Source: JANRIG01 sp033765235 (GTDB lineage Bacteria; Bacteroidota; Bacteroidia; Cytophagales; UBA9547). Taken from it: a stretch of 64,000 nucleotides of DNA. Below, piece after piece: positions 37,491-44,982 of this stretch. The translations under genes and the position numbers were made by a program. The notes beneath the pieces are model-generated. The model was not told where the DNA came from, made no database searches, and saw only the letters and a list, made by a program, of their open reading frames with translations. How positions within the stretch are numbered: the stretch's first letter is position 1; each line of letters opens with the position of its first letter. The DNA lies in the NCBI GenBank assembly GCA_033765235.1, contig JANRIG010000020.1, positions 1-64,000 on the forward strand, written 5' to 3'.

Positions 37491-38693
37491 CTACTTATCA
37501 TAGAGCCACTCTTCGGGGTTTTGTTTTTCATTGTTTTTCCACACCTGAAACTGCACTTCGCTCACATCATCTTCATTGGTATATACTTCTCCAAGTTCTT
37601 CTTTCATTTTTATTTTTTGTCCTTCTTTTACTTTCACAGTCTTGAGTTTGGCATAAAATGTAAAATAATCGCCGTGCTGCACCATCACTATATGTTGCAT
37701 GCCCGGCACCTCTGCTACTGCTTTTACCACACCATCAAATACCGAACGCACAGGTTCATTTTTTTGGGTTTGAATATCAATACCTAAGTTTTCTACTATC
37801 ACATGCTCAAATACAGGGTGCTTGTGCTTACCAAAGTGGGCAGATATAAAGCCCTGTTTCACAGGCCATATCAGTTTGTTTTTATTGCCTGCAAATATTT
37901 TGGATATGTTTACAGACTCCGGAGTAAGTTTGTTTTTGGCATCTGCAGCAGCTTTGGCTGCTGCTTTCTCCATTTCTGCTTTGATGAGGTCTGTAATGAG
38001 CTTTTCGAGTTTTTTTAATGATTTTTTGCGATCTTCTATCTCATCCATGAGCTTGCTCTCTTGCTCTATGAGCTTGGATACGGTGCTCTCTTGCTCTCCT
38101 TTGAGCATCCTTAGGTTATTGTTTTCATGGGTGATAGAGGCCAGCACTTGCTGCTTTTCACGTTTTTTCAGGTATAATTTTTTGCGTTGTTTGCGCAGCG
38201 ATACGGCTACCTTCTTTATTTGCTTCACTTGCTGCTGCCTCTCCTGAGAGTATTGCTGAAAATATTTGAGCCTCATTATCATTTGGTTAAAAGTTTCGGC
38301 ACTAAAGAAAAATATGAGTTTATTTTGTGCATTATTAGACTTGGAAGCGGTGTATATCATGATGGCATATTCGTGCCTGAGCGATACCAATTTTTGTTCC
38401 ATACCAAATATGTGATTTTCTATCTGATCTATCTCCTCGTTTACTATTTTTATCTCTTTAATATAGGTGTTTATTAGCTTGTTTTTTTCTTTTATTTGCT
38501 CTCTCAATACGCTGAGTTGACCTACAGTGGCAGTCTTTTGGGTGCGTGTTTCGAGCAAAATACGATTAGTTTCTTCAATTTTTTGTATATTTTCCTGCTT
38601 CTCTTTTTCCAACTCATTGCGCTTGCGCGAGGTCTGGGCAGTACATATTTCAGATATTGTGAATAATATATATATGACAACCATTATACGCAT
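37491..38693 (-). CDS. EnvC-like coiled-coil protein with degenerate M23 (LytM) domain
   Basis: 400 residues from the ATG at 38693; the ATG at 38684 (MVVIYILFTISEICTAQ) gives an equally good signal peptide and fits the -7 box at 38698-38705 better. A long coiled coil (about 22-270) is followed by a LytM domain (about 290-395). Catalytic LytM domains need HxxxD and HxH zinc ligands. Here the corresponding places read NLGIDIQ (His lost), TFYAKL (Tyr-His lost) and EVQFQVW (HxH lost). So it cannot be a metallopeptidase. EnvC itself is such a degenerate activator of cell-division amidases, which is the likely role here. It faces the divergent 38817 gene. Confidence 0.87.
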   Translation of the reverse strand: MRIMVVIYILFTISEICTAQTSRKRNELEKEKQENIQKIEETNRILLETRTQKTATVGQLSVLREQIKEKNKLINTYIKEIKIVNEEIDQIENHIFGMEQKLVSLRHEYAIMIYTASKSNNAQNKLIFFFSAETFNQMIMRLKYFQQYSQERQQQVKQIKKVAVSLRKQRKKLYLKKREKQQVLASITHENNNLRMLKGEQESTVSKLIEQESKLMDEIEDRKKSLKKLEKLITDLIKAEMEKAAAKAAADAKNKLTPESVNISKIFAGNKNKLIWPVKQGFISAHFGKHKHPVFEHVIVENLGIDIQTQKNEPVRSVFDGVVKAVAEVPGMQHIVMVQHGDYFTFYAKLKTVKVKEGQKIKMKEELGEVYTNEDDVSEVQFQVWKNNEKQNPEEWLYDK

Positions 38694-38697
38694 GCTG

Positions 38698-38705
38698 CAA
38701 ATCTA
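38698..38705 (-). promoter_or_regulatory. -7 box of the EnvC-like gene
   Basis: Minus-strand TAGATTTG followed by C matches TAnnTTTG exactly. It ends 4 bp before the ATG at 38693, so transcription would begin at or next to that codon. This argues for starting at 38684, or for a leaderless message. Confidence 0.45.
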
Positions 38706-38811
38706 ATGAAATGATATGCATCTGCACGCACACTTACTGAAAATTTAGTTATCCTCCTTCAGCTCCTGCACCAATTTTATACCAATACTCATAATATCAT
38801 CAAAAAATGAG

Positions 38812-38819
38812 TAAGTTTG
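38812..38819 (+). promoter_or_regulatory. -7 box of the small membrane protein gene
   Basis: TAAGTTTG followed by C matches TAnnTTTG exactly. It overlaps the TTG start at 38817, so if this box is used, translation must begin further in, at the GTG at 38841. Confidence 0.35.
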
Positions 38820-39248
38820 CAGCATAATATTAAGAAATTAGTGGCTTCCAAGCACCGAAAAACATTTTACGATTGGCTCACCACACGCTTTGTTGTGAGT
38901 TTGCGCAATGAAGATAATTTTGCACTCAAACGAAGTTTTACACTCAACTATGCACAGATATTGGTGTTTTTGCTATTGTCGTTCATACTATTTTCGGTAT
39001 TTTACTTTTATATATTCAAAAACTTATATGACTATTATAATAATGATTACGAAAATGAAAGGCGGTTGAAACTAAAATATATGAAAATGAGTTTAAAAGT
39101 AGACTCCCTGCAAAAAGAAGTAGCCATGCGAGATACCTTTATTCAGCATTTTAAAACAGTCATAAAAACAGGCAAAAATGTATCAGCTCTAAAGCAATAC
39201 AGCCCTTCACAGCCATTGAACAACGATACTACAATTACAAAGCACTAA
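38817..39248 (+). CDS. Small single-pass membrane protein (M23-peptidase N-terminal-like)
   Basis: 143 residues from TTG 38817, or 135 from GTG 38841; no ATG is available, so the start is uncertain. A basic cytoplasmic stretch ends in RFVVSLRNEDNFALKRSFTL, then one membrane helix (about 45-65), and then a coiled-coil-like periplasmic part (NERRLKLKYMKMSLKVDSLQKEV). This layout resembles the N-terminal part of Bacteroidota membrane-bound M23 peptidases, but the peptidase domain is absent and the frame stops cleanly, so it is a stand-alone version. The stop overlaps the ATG of the ABC exporter by one base (TAATG), which indicates coupling. It is divergent from the EnvC-like gene, possibly sharing envelope-remodelling roles. 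Confidence 0.65.
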   Translation: MQHNIKKLVASKHRKTFYDWLTTRFVVSLRNEDNFALKRSFTLNYAQILVFLLLSFILFSVFYFYIFKNLYDYYNNDYENERRLKLKYMKMSLKVDSLQKEVAMRDTFIQHFKTVIKTGKNVSALKQYSPSQPLNNDTTITKH

Positions 39249-41011
39249 TGGCAGAAGACAAAGAACATAGTGGCAAAATATTGGACCTACAAATACTCAA
39301 GAAAATATTTGTCTTTGTAAAGCCCTATAAATCAATATTTTATTTAATTATTGCTATCACTGTCATCTCAGGCATACTCACCCCCATAAGGCCTAAGCTT
39401 ATACAGCACAGCATAGACTACCACATACTTATTCCTGACTTTCAGGGGTTAATAAATATGTGTGCACTGCTGTTTGGTCTGCTCATCATGCAAGGTATAT
39501 TAGACTACTTCAATACCTACTATGCCTCATGGCTCGGGCAAAATATCATCAAAGATGTACGCCAAAAACTATTCGCTCACCTTATGAAGCACAAAACTTC
39601 ATTTTACGACAAGACTCCTGTGGGCAGGCTCATTACCCGTAATGTGTCAGACGTTGAGACTATTTCAGATATTTTTACGGAAGGCATAGCAGAGATAGCC
39701 GCTGCAGTGCTGCAAATCATATTCATAGTAGCCATGATGCTGTATGCCAATGTAAAGCTCACTTTAATAAGCCTTTCTGTAATACCTTTTTTGCTCATCT
39801 CTACCTATATATTCAAAGAAAAAGTAAAAACCTCCTTTAACGATGTGCGCACCGCAGTGGCCAACCTCAACACATTTGTGCAAGAGCACATTACAGGTAT
39901 GAGCATAGTACAAATATTCAATAGTGAGCAGCGTGAGTACGACAAGTTTGCTGTGATAAATAAGGAGCACCGCGATGCCAACTTACGTTCTGTACTATAT
40001 TATTCTATTTATTTTCCTGTAGCCGAAGTATTGTCTGCAGCCGGGGTAGGCTTACTGGTATGGTGGGGTGCTCAAGGGGTGCTGCATGAGGAGGTTACAT
40101 TAGGTACTTTGGTGGCTTTTATTATGTATATCAATATGTTTTTCAGACCTATTCGTGAAATAGCAGATAAATTTAACACGCTCCAAATGGGCATAGTGGG
40201 CTCATCGCGTGTGCTCAAAATATTGCATACAGATTCTGATATTCAACAAACAGGCAATATTGCAGGTATAACATTGCAAGGCAATATAGCATTTAATAAC
40301 GTATGGTTTGCCTATAACGATGAGCAATATGTGCTCAAAGACATAACTTTTGAGGTAAAAGCAGGGCAAACAGTGGCACTGGTAGGAGCTACAGGCGCAG
40401 GCAAATCATCCATTATAAATCTTATAAGCAGGTTTTACGAAATAAACCAAGGCAGTATTACTATAGATGGTAAAAATATCAATGACTACCAACTTGCATT
40501 TTTGCGCAGGCAAATAGGTATGGTACAGCAAGATGTATTTTTGTTTTCACAATCTATATTGCAAAACATTACACTTGGAAACCCTGATATAAATCTTGAC
40601 GAAGTTGTAAAAGCAGCCAAAATGGTAGGTGCACATGATTTTATTGATAAATTGCCCGGAAAATATGATTATAACGTGATGGAGCGCGGTGCTACTCTAT
40701 CTGTAGGGCAGCGCCAACTTATATCATTTGTGAGGGCTATGGTATATAATCCTAAAATACTGGTGCTGGATGAAGCCACATCCTCAGTAGATAGCGAAAC
40801 TGAGGAGCTTATCCAAAGTGCAATAACAAAACTACTTCAAGGACGCACCTCTATAGTGATAGCCCACAGACTATCTACCATACAACATGCAGACAAAATC
40901 ATAGTTTTAGACCATGGTAAAATTATGGAAACAGGCACCCATGACGAGCTGCTGATGCTCAACGGATACTATGCCAATCTTTGCAAAATGCAATTTGACT
41001 TGGTAGTGTGA
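39248..41011 (+). CDS. ABC exporter (permease-ATPase half-transporter)
   Basis: 587 residues. Six membrane helices (about 30-310) with the coupling segment DVRQKLFAHLMKHKTSFYDKTPVGRLITRNVSDVETI, then a nucleotide-binding domain (about 345-585): Walker A GATGAGKSS, Q loop, signature LSVGQRQL, Walker B ILVLDEATSSVD and the switch His in IVIAHRLSTI. It matches the lipid/multidrug exporter group (MsbA-like) and works as a homodimer. The substrate is unknown. It is translationally coupled to the preceding small membrane protein. Confidence 0.95.
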   Translation: MAEDKEHSGKILDLQILKKIFVFVKPYKSIFYLIIAITVISGILTPIRPKLIQHSIDYHILIPDFQGLINMCALLFGLLIMQGILDYFNTYYASWLGQNIIKDVRQKLFAHLMKHKTSFYDKTPVGRLITRNVSDVETISDIFTEGIAEIAAAVLQIIFIVAMMLYANVKLTLISLSVIPFLLISTYIFKEKVKTSFNDVRTAVANLNTFVQEHITGMSIVQIFNSEQREYDKFAVINKEHRDANLRSVLYYSIYFPVAEVLSAAGVGLLVWWGAQGVLHEEVTLGTLVAFIMYINMFFRPIREIADKFNTLQMGIVGSSRVLKILHTDSDIQQTGNIAGITLQGNIAFNNVWFAYNDEQYVLKDITFEVKAGQTVALVGATGAGKSSIINLISRFYEINQGSITIDGKNINDYQLAFLRRQIGMVQQDVFLFSQSILQNITLGNPDINLDEVVKAAKMVGAHDFIDKLPGKYDYNVMERGATLSVGQRQLISFVRAMVYNPKILVLDEATSSVDSETEELIQSAITKLLQGRTSIVIAHRLSTIQHADKIIVLDHGKIMETGTHDELLMLNGYYANLCKMQFDLVV

Positions 41012-41043
41012 CTTATTATGTGAAATTTGGATAAGCAGAATGC

Positions 41044-42951
41044 CTAGCCCTTTTTCCTGTAAGGTTCCAGTTGGTTTACTAATCCGGGGTTCAGTTGGTC
41101 TACATTTACCCCTTTGCTGCGTAATATGTCAAGATTTTCCAGTGCTTTGTCATACCTTTTGGTAAAGAAATAGAGCACAGCAAGGTTCATAAATGTATCA
41201 TTGTACCCGGGGTTTATACGTGCTACATCAAGCCAATATTGCTCAGCAGACAAGAAGTCTTGCTTTTGATAGGCTATTACCCCTAAGCCAAACTTGGCTT
41301 GCCAAAAATTACCATCTCGGAGTACCACTTTTTTATAATATTTTTCGGCACCGGCCATATCGCCCTTTTTCTCATGTATCCGTGCCATATCTGTGAGAAA
41401 CATCACATTGTTGGAGTCCACAGATAGTGTTTTCATATAGCATCTCATGGCACTTTCAAGGTCGTTTTTGTTTTCATACGCTTTGCCAAGGTCACTTATT
41501 GTATTCACCTCTGCCCTATTGAGCGATACTGCACTCATAAAGTTTACCTCTGCTTTGGGCAAGTCGCCGGCATCATAATATACTTTGCCCATACCTCTAT
41601 ACACTTGCGACGATAATGGTGCACCCTCTATGGCTTTTTTCCAAAAATTTTCAGGATTTTTAAAATGCAAACTGTGCACAATAGTGACTCCCGAATATGC
41701 CACTACCATGGCACCTAAGCCGTATTGAAAAAATTTAAAGTACTTTTGGCGATCTTCTACCACAAAAAATGCACGTATTATCTCATTCATAAGTATAATA
41801 AACCCTAAGGCAGGCAAATAAATACGATGTTCCAAATAGTCATATCGTCCGGAGTCTGCAAATACAAATGATATGGAAGGTCCTAAAAATATACTAAACC
41901 ACAGCATTGAAAATGCTATCATTTTCCAATTTTGGTTTTTTACAAATACCACTGCTGCCACCCATAGGCTCAATACACCTATGCCCAGCCATGTAGATAG
42001 TGCGGTAAACTTAGGAAAGTTGGATAGGTTCACAGGTATTAGCAGCTTACCTATGGACTCTGCTATCACGGGCAGGTTATATATCCAAGAGTCGCCATAT
42101 ATGATATGGGTAAATCGGGTGCCGTTTTTGTTGGCAAGTTCCAATGCTTCTGCTCGTATGGCAAACCATACAAGCCCTATAATAGCCCATCCCACGCCTA
42201 CAATCATGATAGGCTTTATAAGGTCTAAGTATTTGGTTAATAACAAAAAATAAAAACAACACACAAACGGAAATAGTGCTGAGGTTTCCTTGGTATAAAG
42301 TGCTGCTGCAAAAAGCACCCAATGCAACAATACATCTAATAATCTTTGCCTTTCCAAAAAGTTGATCAAATAATTGAATGAGCCTATGATCATGAGTGTG
42401 ATGAGCGGGTCATTGCGCCCGGGCACCCATGCTACTCCCATAGTCCATAGCGGATGTGTGGTGAATATAAGTGTGGTGAGAAATGACATGGTTTTGTCAA
42501 ATTTAAGTTTTAGCAGCATACGATACAGCACCATACATGTGAGGCAGTGGTAGAGCACGTTGGTAATATGATAAAACCATGGATTGGTCTTACTCACCTG
42601 AAAATCAAGTATCATGGTGCCAAATAGAAGTGGGCGGTAATAGTCCAATACTCCTGACTCCTTGAAGCCCCTCATAAAATTGCGTATATCTGCAAAGTAG
42701 CCTGAATATACCACTAAGAAAAAGCTGTCATCAAGACCGGTGAACTCAAACCAAAATGTTTGTAAATATATGCCAAGCCCTACCAAAAATATGACTATAT
42801 AAGGAATGCTTCTTTTGAGAAATCCTTCCTGAGGTGCTGATGTAGATTTAGAGGTAGTAGGTTGGGCAAATTTTTTGTCCGGATTTTTGGGGGTCACTAC
42901 CGTAGTTTTGTTTGTGGAGGTAGTCACTACAGTTTTTTTAGCCTGTGCCAT
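41044..42951 (-). CDS. TMTC-like polytopic membrane protein with TPR domain
   Basis: 635 residues. A Thr/Lys-rich N-terminal tail (1-45) precedes about ten membrane helices (about 48-430). The first loop contains FTGLDDSFFLV, the acidic pair that marks GT-C glycosyltransferases, and later HPLWTMGVAWVPGRNDP, matching the DUF1736/TMTC protein O-mannosyltransferase-like family. Residues about 440-625 form TPRs (AEVNFMSAVSLNRAEV, NDLESAMRCYMKTLSVDSN, KKGDMAGAEKYYKKVVL, NLAVLYFFTKRYDKALENL). It may transfer a sugar from a lipid donor to exported proteins, with the TPR recognising clients (inference). It is convergent with the ABC exporter (32-bp gap). Confidence 0.8.
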   Translation of the reverse strand: MAQAKKTVVTTSTNKTTVVTPKNPDKKFAQPTTSKSTSAPQEGFLKRSIPYIVIFLVGLGIYLQTFWFEFTGLDDSFFLVVYSGYFADIRNFMRGFKESGVLDYYRPLLFGTMILDFQVSKTNPWFYHITNVLYHCLTCMVLYRMLLKLKFDKTMSFLTTLIFTTHPLWTMGVAWVPGRNDPLITLMIIGSFNYLINFLERQRLLDVLLHWVLFAAALYTKETSALFPFVCCFYFLLLTKYLDLIKPIMIVGVGWAIIGLVWFAIRAEALELANKNGTRFTHIIYGDSWIYNLPVIAESIGKLLIPVNLSNFPKFTALSTWLGIGVLSLWVAAVVFVKNQNWKMIAFSMLWFSIFLGPSISFVFADSGRYDYLEHRIYLPALGFIILMNEIIRAFFVVEDRQKYFKFFQYGLGAMVVAYSGVTIVHSLHFKNPENFWKKAIEGAPLSSQVYRGMGKVYYDAGDLPKAEVNFMSAVSLNRAEVNTISDLGKAYENKNDLESAMRCYMKTLSVDSNNVMFLTDMARIHEKKGDMAGAEKYYKKVVLRDGNFWQAKFGLGVIAYQKQDFLSAEQYWLDVARINPGYNDTFMNLAVLYFFTKRYDKALENLDILRSKGVNVDQLNPGLVNQLEPYRKKG

Positions 42952-43298
42952 TATAAAAAGATAATCTATTTAATAAATTTTAAAATTTTGATGTAATCAA
43001 CGCACAAAAATAATAAATATTACACATAAAAAATGAAATAAGGTAAAAAACAAAAAATCAGGCATTAGATTAAATATTATTTTCAAAACTACTTATATGT
43101 ATTAAGAACTTTTGGATTAATATATAGCTCACAATCAATATGTTATATATACAACATGGGTAATTTTATGCAGTACACGCAACCTATATTTTACTAAACT
43201 GTATTAATGTAATGAATAAATATTTTCTATATAACACAAAATAATATTCTTATATTAATGATTATTTATAAAAAATTCAAAATAAAATTTTAAAAATA
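42952..43298. other. AT-rich gap before the sulfur island
   Basis: About 350 bp of strongly AT-rich DNA with no ORF above 40 codons, tRNA or transposon trace. A weak inverted repeat, ATGTT/AACAT around 43140-43157, is the only structure seen. It marks the border between the ordinary chromosome and the sulfur genes; no direct-repeat boundary or attachment site is visible. Confidence 0.5.
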
Positions 43299-43330
43299 TT
43301 TGTTTTATAAAATAATATATTATTACTTTG
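43299..43330 (+). promoter_or_regulatory. Predicted promoter of the SAM-riboswitch operon
   Basis: TTTG (43299-43302), 20-bp spacer, TTACTTTG (43323-43330), one base off TAnnTTTG. The predicted transcript start is near 43337, so the whole regulatory leader (43354-43714) is transcribed. Confidence 0.55.
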
Positions 43331-43353
43331 CATCACAATCAGATAAAGATTGT

Positions 43354-43377
43354 ATCAATTTCGCCACTAAAATTGAT
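43354..43377 (+). promoter_or_regulatory. Hairpin A: CGCCAC-loop element overlapping riboswitch P1
   Basis: ATCAATTT (43354-43361) and AAATTGAT (43370-43377) form a perfect 8-bp stem with loop CGCCACTA. The 3' arm is also the 5' strand of riboswitch stem P1, so the two foldings exclude each other. The loop resembles three others in the island (55672, 59801, 59830). Confidence 0.55.
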
Positions 43378-43492
43378 TTATAAAGAGGAAGTGAGGGAAT
43401 AGGCCCATTGAACTTCCGGCAACCTGTTGTGCAGCCAACACTATAAGGTGCCAATTCCTATCCAAAGAAGTATTTGGAACTATAAATTAATT
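43371..43492 (+). promoter_or_regulatory. SAM-I (S-box) riboswitch
   Basis: The core matches the S-box consensus at every conserved block: AGAGG, GAGGGA, GGCCC, TGAA, CGGCAACC and AAGGTGCCAATTCC. Stems can be drawn: P1 is AATTGATTTATA (43371-43382) with TATAAATTAATT (43481-43492), 12 bp with one G-U. P2 is GGAAGT/ACTTCC, P3 is TGTTG/CAACA, and P4 is TTCC-CCAAA/TTTGG-GGAA. It binds S-adenosylmethionine; in most known cases ligand binding turns the downstream genes off. The start codon of a poly-Cys leader ORF lies 6 nt beyond P1, so P1 could gate its translation. No T-tract terminator directly follows. Confidence 0.93.
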
Positions 43493-43497
43493 ATAAA

Positions 43498-43596
43498 ATG
43501 AATAAAATATCTCCTACGTCAATCTCTTACATTGCTGCATCTGCAGCGATACAAAAGTTTATTTACAGCCATTATTTTAGTTGTTGTTGTTACTAA
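43498..43596 (+). CDS. Leader peptide uORF, 32 residues, ending Cys-Cys-Cys-Tyr
   Basis: The ATG at 43498 starts 6 nt after the riboswitch P1 stem. The ORF encodes a 32-residue peptide beginning MNKISPTSIS and ending SHYFSCCCY. The three TGT codons (43582-43590) are immediately followed by TAC TAA (43591-43596). A run of three cysteine codons at the end of a short ORF in a sulfur-gene leader is the mark of a cysteine attenuation peptide: ribosomes stall there when Cys-tRNA is scarce. The TACTAA of its last codons can also pair with TTTAGTA at 43616-43622, the 5' arm of the next structure. This is read directly from the sequence; function is inferred. Confidence 0.7.
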   Translation: MNKISPTSISYIAASAAIQKFIYSHYFSCCCY

Positions 43597-43615
43597 GATT
43601 AACCTTAGCATACAA

Positions 43616-43714
43616 TTTAGTATCTGTTGCCCGCAAGCGTATTGCTAACTTGCAAGGATATGGTGGCTCATTCCTTGTATGGTTGTGTCCCGGGACAGGG
43701 CAATGGATACTAAA
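43616..43714 (+). ncRNA. Long-range structured leader RNA downstream of the poly-Cys uORF
   Basis: TTTAGTATC (43616-43624) pairs with GATACTAAA (43706-43714). After a TG/TG internal loop, TTGCCC (43627-43632) pairs with GGGCAA (43698-43703), giving 15 pairs that enclose 65 nt. Inside, GCAAG/CTTGC (43633/43649), or alternatively CAAGG/CCTTG (43653/43673) with a loop containing GGTGGC, can form, as can TGTC/GACA (43686). Thus it is a multi-way junction. Upstream, CTAAG/CTTAG (43593/43604) and TACTAA (43591) compete for the same bases. No oligo-U tract follows, so it is not a simple terminator. I do not recognise it as a named RNA family. Confidence 0.6.
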
Positions 43715-43754
43715 ACATAATTCAAAACAATTAAAAATAAAAATCTTATAACCC

Positions 43755-43958
43755 ATGAAAAATATAGCTGAAAATAAATTATTTATATCAATAGATGCAT
43801 TAATGTCTGTTTCAAATTATGAACATGATACAGACGAAGGATTATTCGATGAAGAGTCAGATTGGGAATACTTGACAGATGAGTTTATAAATAATGATAT
43901 TTTCCCATCACACAAGTTAAACTATCGTCATTTATTTAACCCATTGTATTTATTATAA
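43755..43958 (+). CDS. Hypothetical small acidic protein, 67 residues
   Basis: First full ORF behind the leader. It is acidic and aromatic (NYEHDTDEGLFDEESDWEYLTDEFINND), with two Met besides... in total two methionines and no cysteine, no signal peptide and no membrane segment. No family is recognised. The frame is clean and it starts 40 nt after the structured RNA, in line with the following gene (27-bp gap), so it probably belongs to the operon. A Cys-free, low-sulfur composition would suit a protein made under sulfur limitation, but the protein is too short to make much of this. Could also be chance coding. Confidence 0.5.
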   Translation: MKNIAENKLFISIDALMSVSNYEHDTDEGLFDEESDWEYLTDEFINNDIFPSHKLNYRHLFNPLYLL

Positions 43959-43985
43959 TATTATATCAATTAACTGTTTATTCAA

Positions 43986-44951
43986 ATGAAAATTAATATA
44001 TACATTGAAAAAATCATCCTCATAGCATTAGTGCTTACAGGGGGTATGATATTTGCACAATCAACCGAAAACGGTAAAATTATTATTACAGGTTCTCGGT
44101 TTACCTATCCTTTGGTAGAGAAGTGGATAGCAGAGTTTAAAAAAGAATATCCAAATGTGCCGTTTAGAATAATAGCTCGTGGTGGAACTAACGTAGATAG
44201 TGCCAATTTAATCATCAATGCTCACAAGTTGTTACCCGAAGAAATAAAAGGAGGTAATTATGTGGTTAACATAGGCAGATATGCCTTGCTTCCCATAGCC
44301 AATGCCAAAAATCCGTTGGTGGCTGAGTGGCAGAAAAAAGGAATAAAAGAGAAAAATCTCAAAAAATTATTCTTCAAAAAATACGACCCATATACCACAG
44401 AAGAAGAAGCTAAGGAAAAAGACAAAAAAGAATACAAGCCTACGGTGTATACACGAGCTCAAAAAGCTTGTGCCCCTATCACATTTGCTGCAAATTATGG
44501 GTTTGTGCAAGATGATATTGTAGGCAAACCAATAGGAGGCGACGACAAGCACTTGATAATGGTAGTAGAAAAAGACACCAATGGCATCACTTACAATAAC
44601 TTAGGCATGATATATGACATATATTCCAGAGAAGTAAAAAATAAGTTGAGTATTATCCCTATTGACTTAAATAATAATGGTAAGCTTGATGAGAATGAAA
44701 CTTTTTATCAAAAATTAGATGATGTGATTGCACGATTAGAAAAAGGAAATATTCCTGAAATACCTATAGAATACATCAATATATCCTACCCTGCCCAAAC
44801 CATAGAGAGCAATCGCAACATCAGCTTGTTTTTGGAATGGGTGCTTACAAAGGGGCAAAAATTTAACCATGAATTAGGCTTTCTTGATTTTGAGCCCGAA
44901 GTACTGGTTAAGCAAAAAGAAATTTTCAATGCCTCTCAAAACAAACAATAA
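43986..44951 (+). CDS. PstS/SBP-type periplasmic anion-binding protein
   Basis: 321 residues. A signal peptide (about 1-24, MIFAQS) is followed by a PBP-like fold. KIIITGSRFTYPLVEKWIAEFKKEYPN matches the start of phosphate-type binding proteins (first strand and helix with the TGS-type anion-contacting loop), then RIIARGGTNVDSANLIINAH, FAANYGFV and an internal NNNGKLDENE, which resembles an EF-type calcium loop. No ABC permease or ATPase gene accompanies it. In Bacteroidota such orphan binding proteins can deliver substrate to TonB systems. In this sulfur operon the ligand may be sulfate or a sulfate ester rather than phosphate (inference). It starts the sulfatase gene cluster. Confidence 0.75.
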   Translation: MKINIYIEKIILIALVLTGGMIFAQSTENGKIIITGSRFTYPLVEKWIAEFKKEYPNVPFRIIARGGTNVDSANLIINAHKLLPEEIKGGNYVVNIGRYALLPIANAKNPLVAEWQKKGIKEKNLKKLFFKKYDPYTTEEEAKEKDKKEYKPTVYTRAQKACAPITFAANYGFVQDDIVGKPIGGDDKHLIMVVEKDTNGITYNNLGMIYDIYSREVKNKLSIIPIDLNNNGKLDENETFYQKLDDVIARLEKGNIPEIPIEYINISYPAQTIESNRNISLFLEWVLTKGQKFNHELGFLDFEPEVLVKQKEIFNASQNKQ

Positions 44952-44982
44952 AAGCTTACAAGATATTAGAATTATAACTGTA

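Noticed and set aside
43393..43470. SAM-II or SAM-IV riboswitch instead of SAM-I
   Set aside because: The full S-box set (GAGGGA, GGCCC, CGGCAACC, AAGGTGCCAATTCC and P4 hairpin) is present in SAM-I order.
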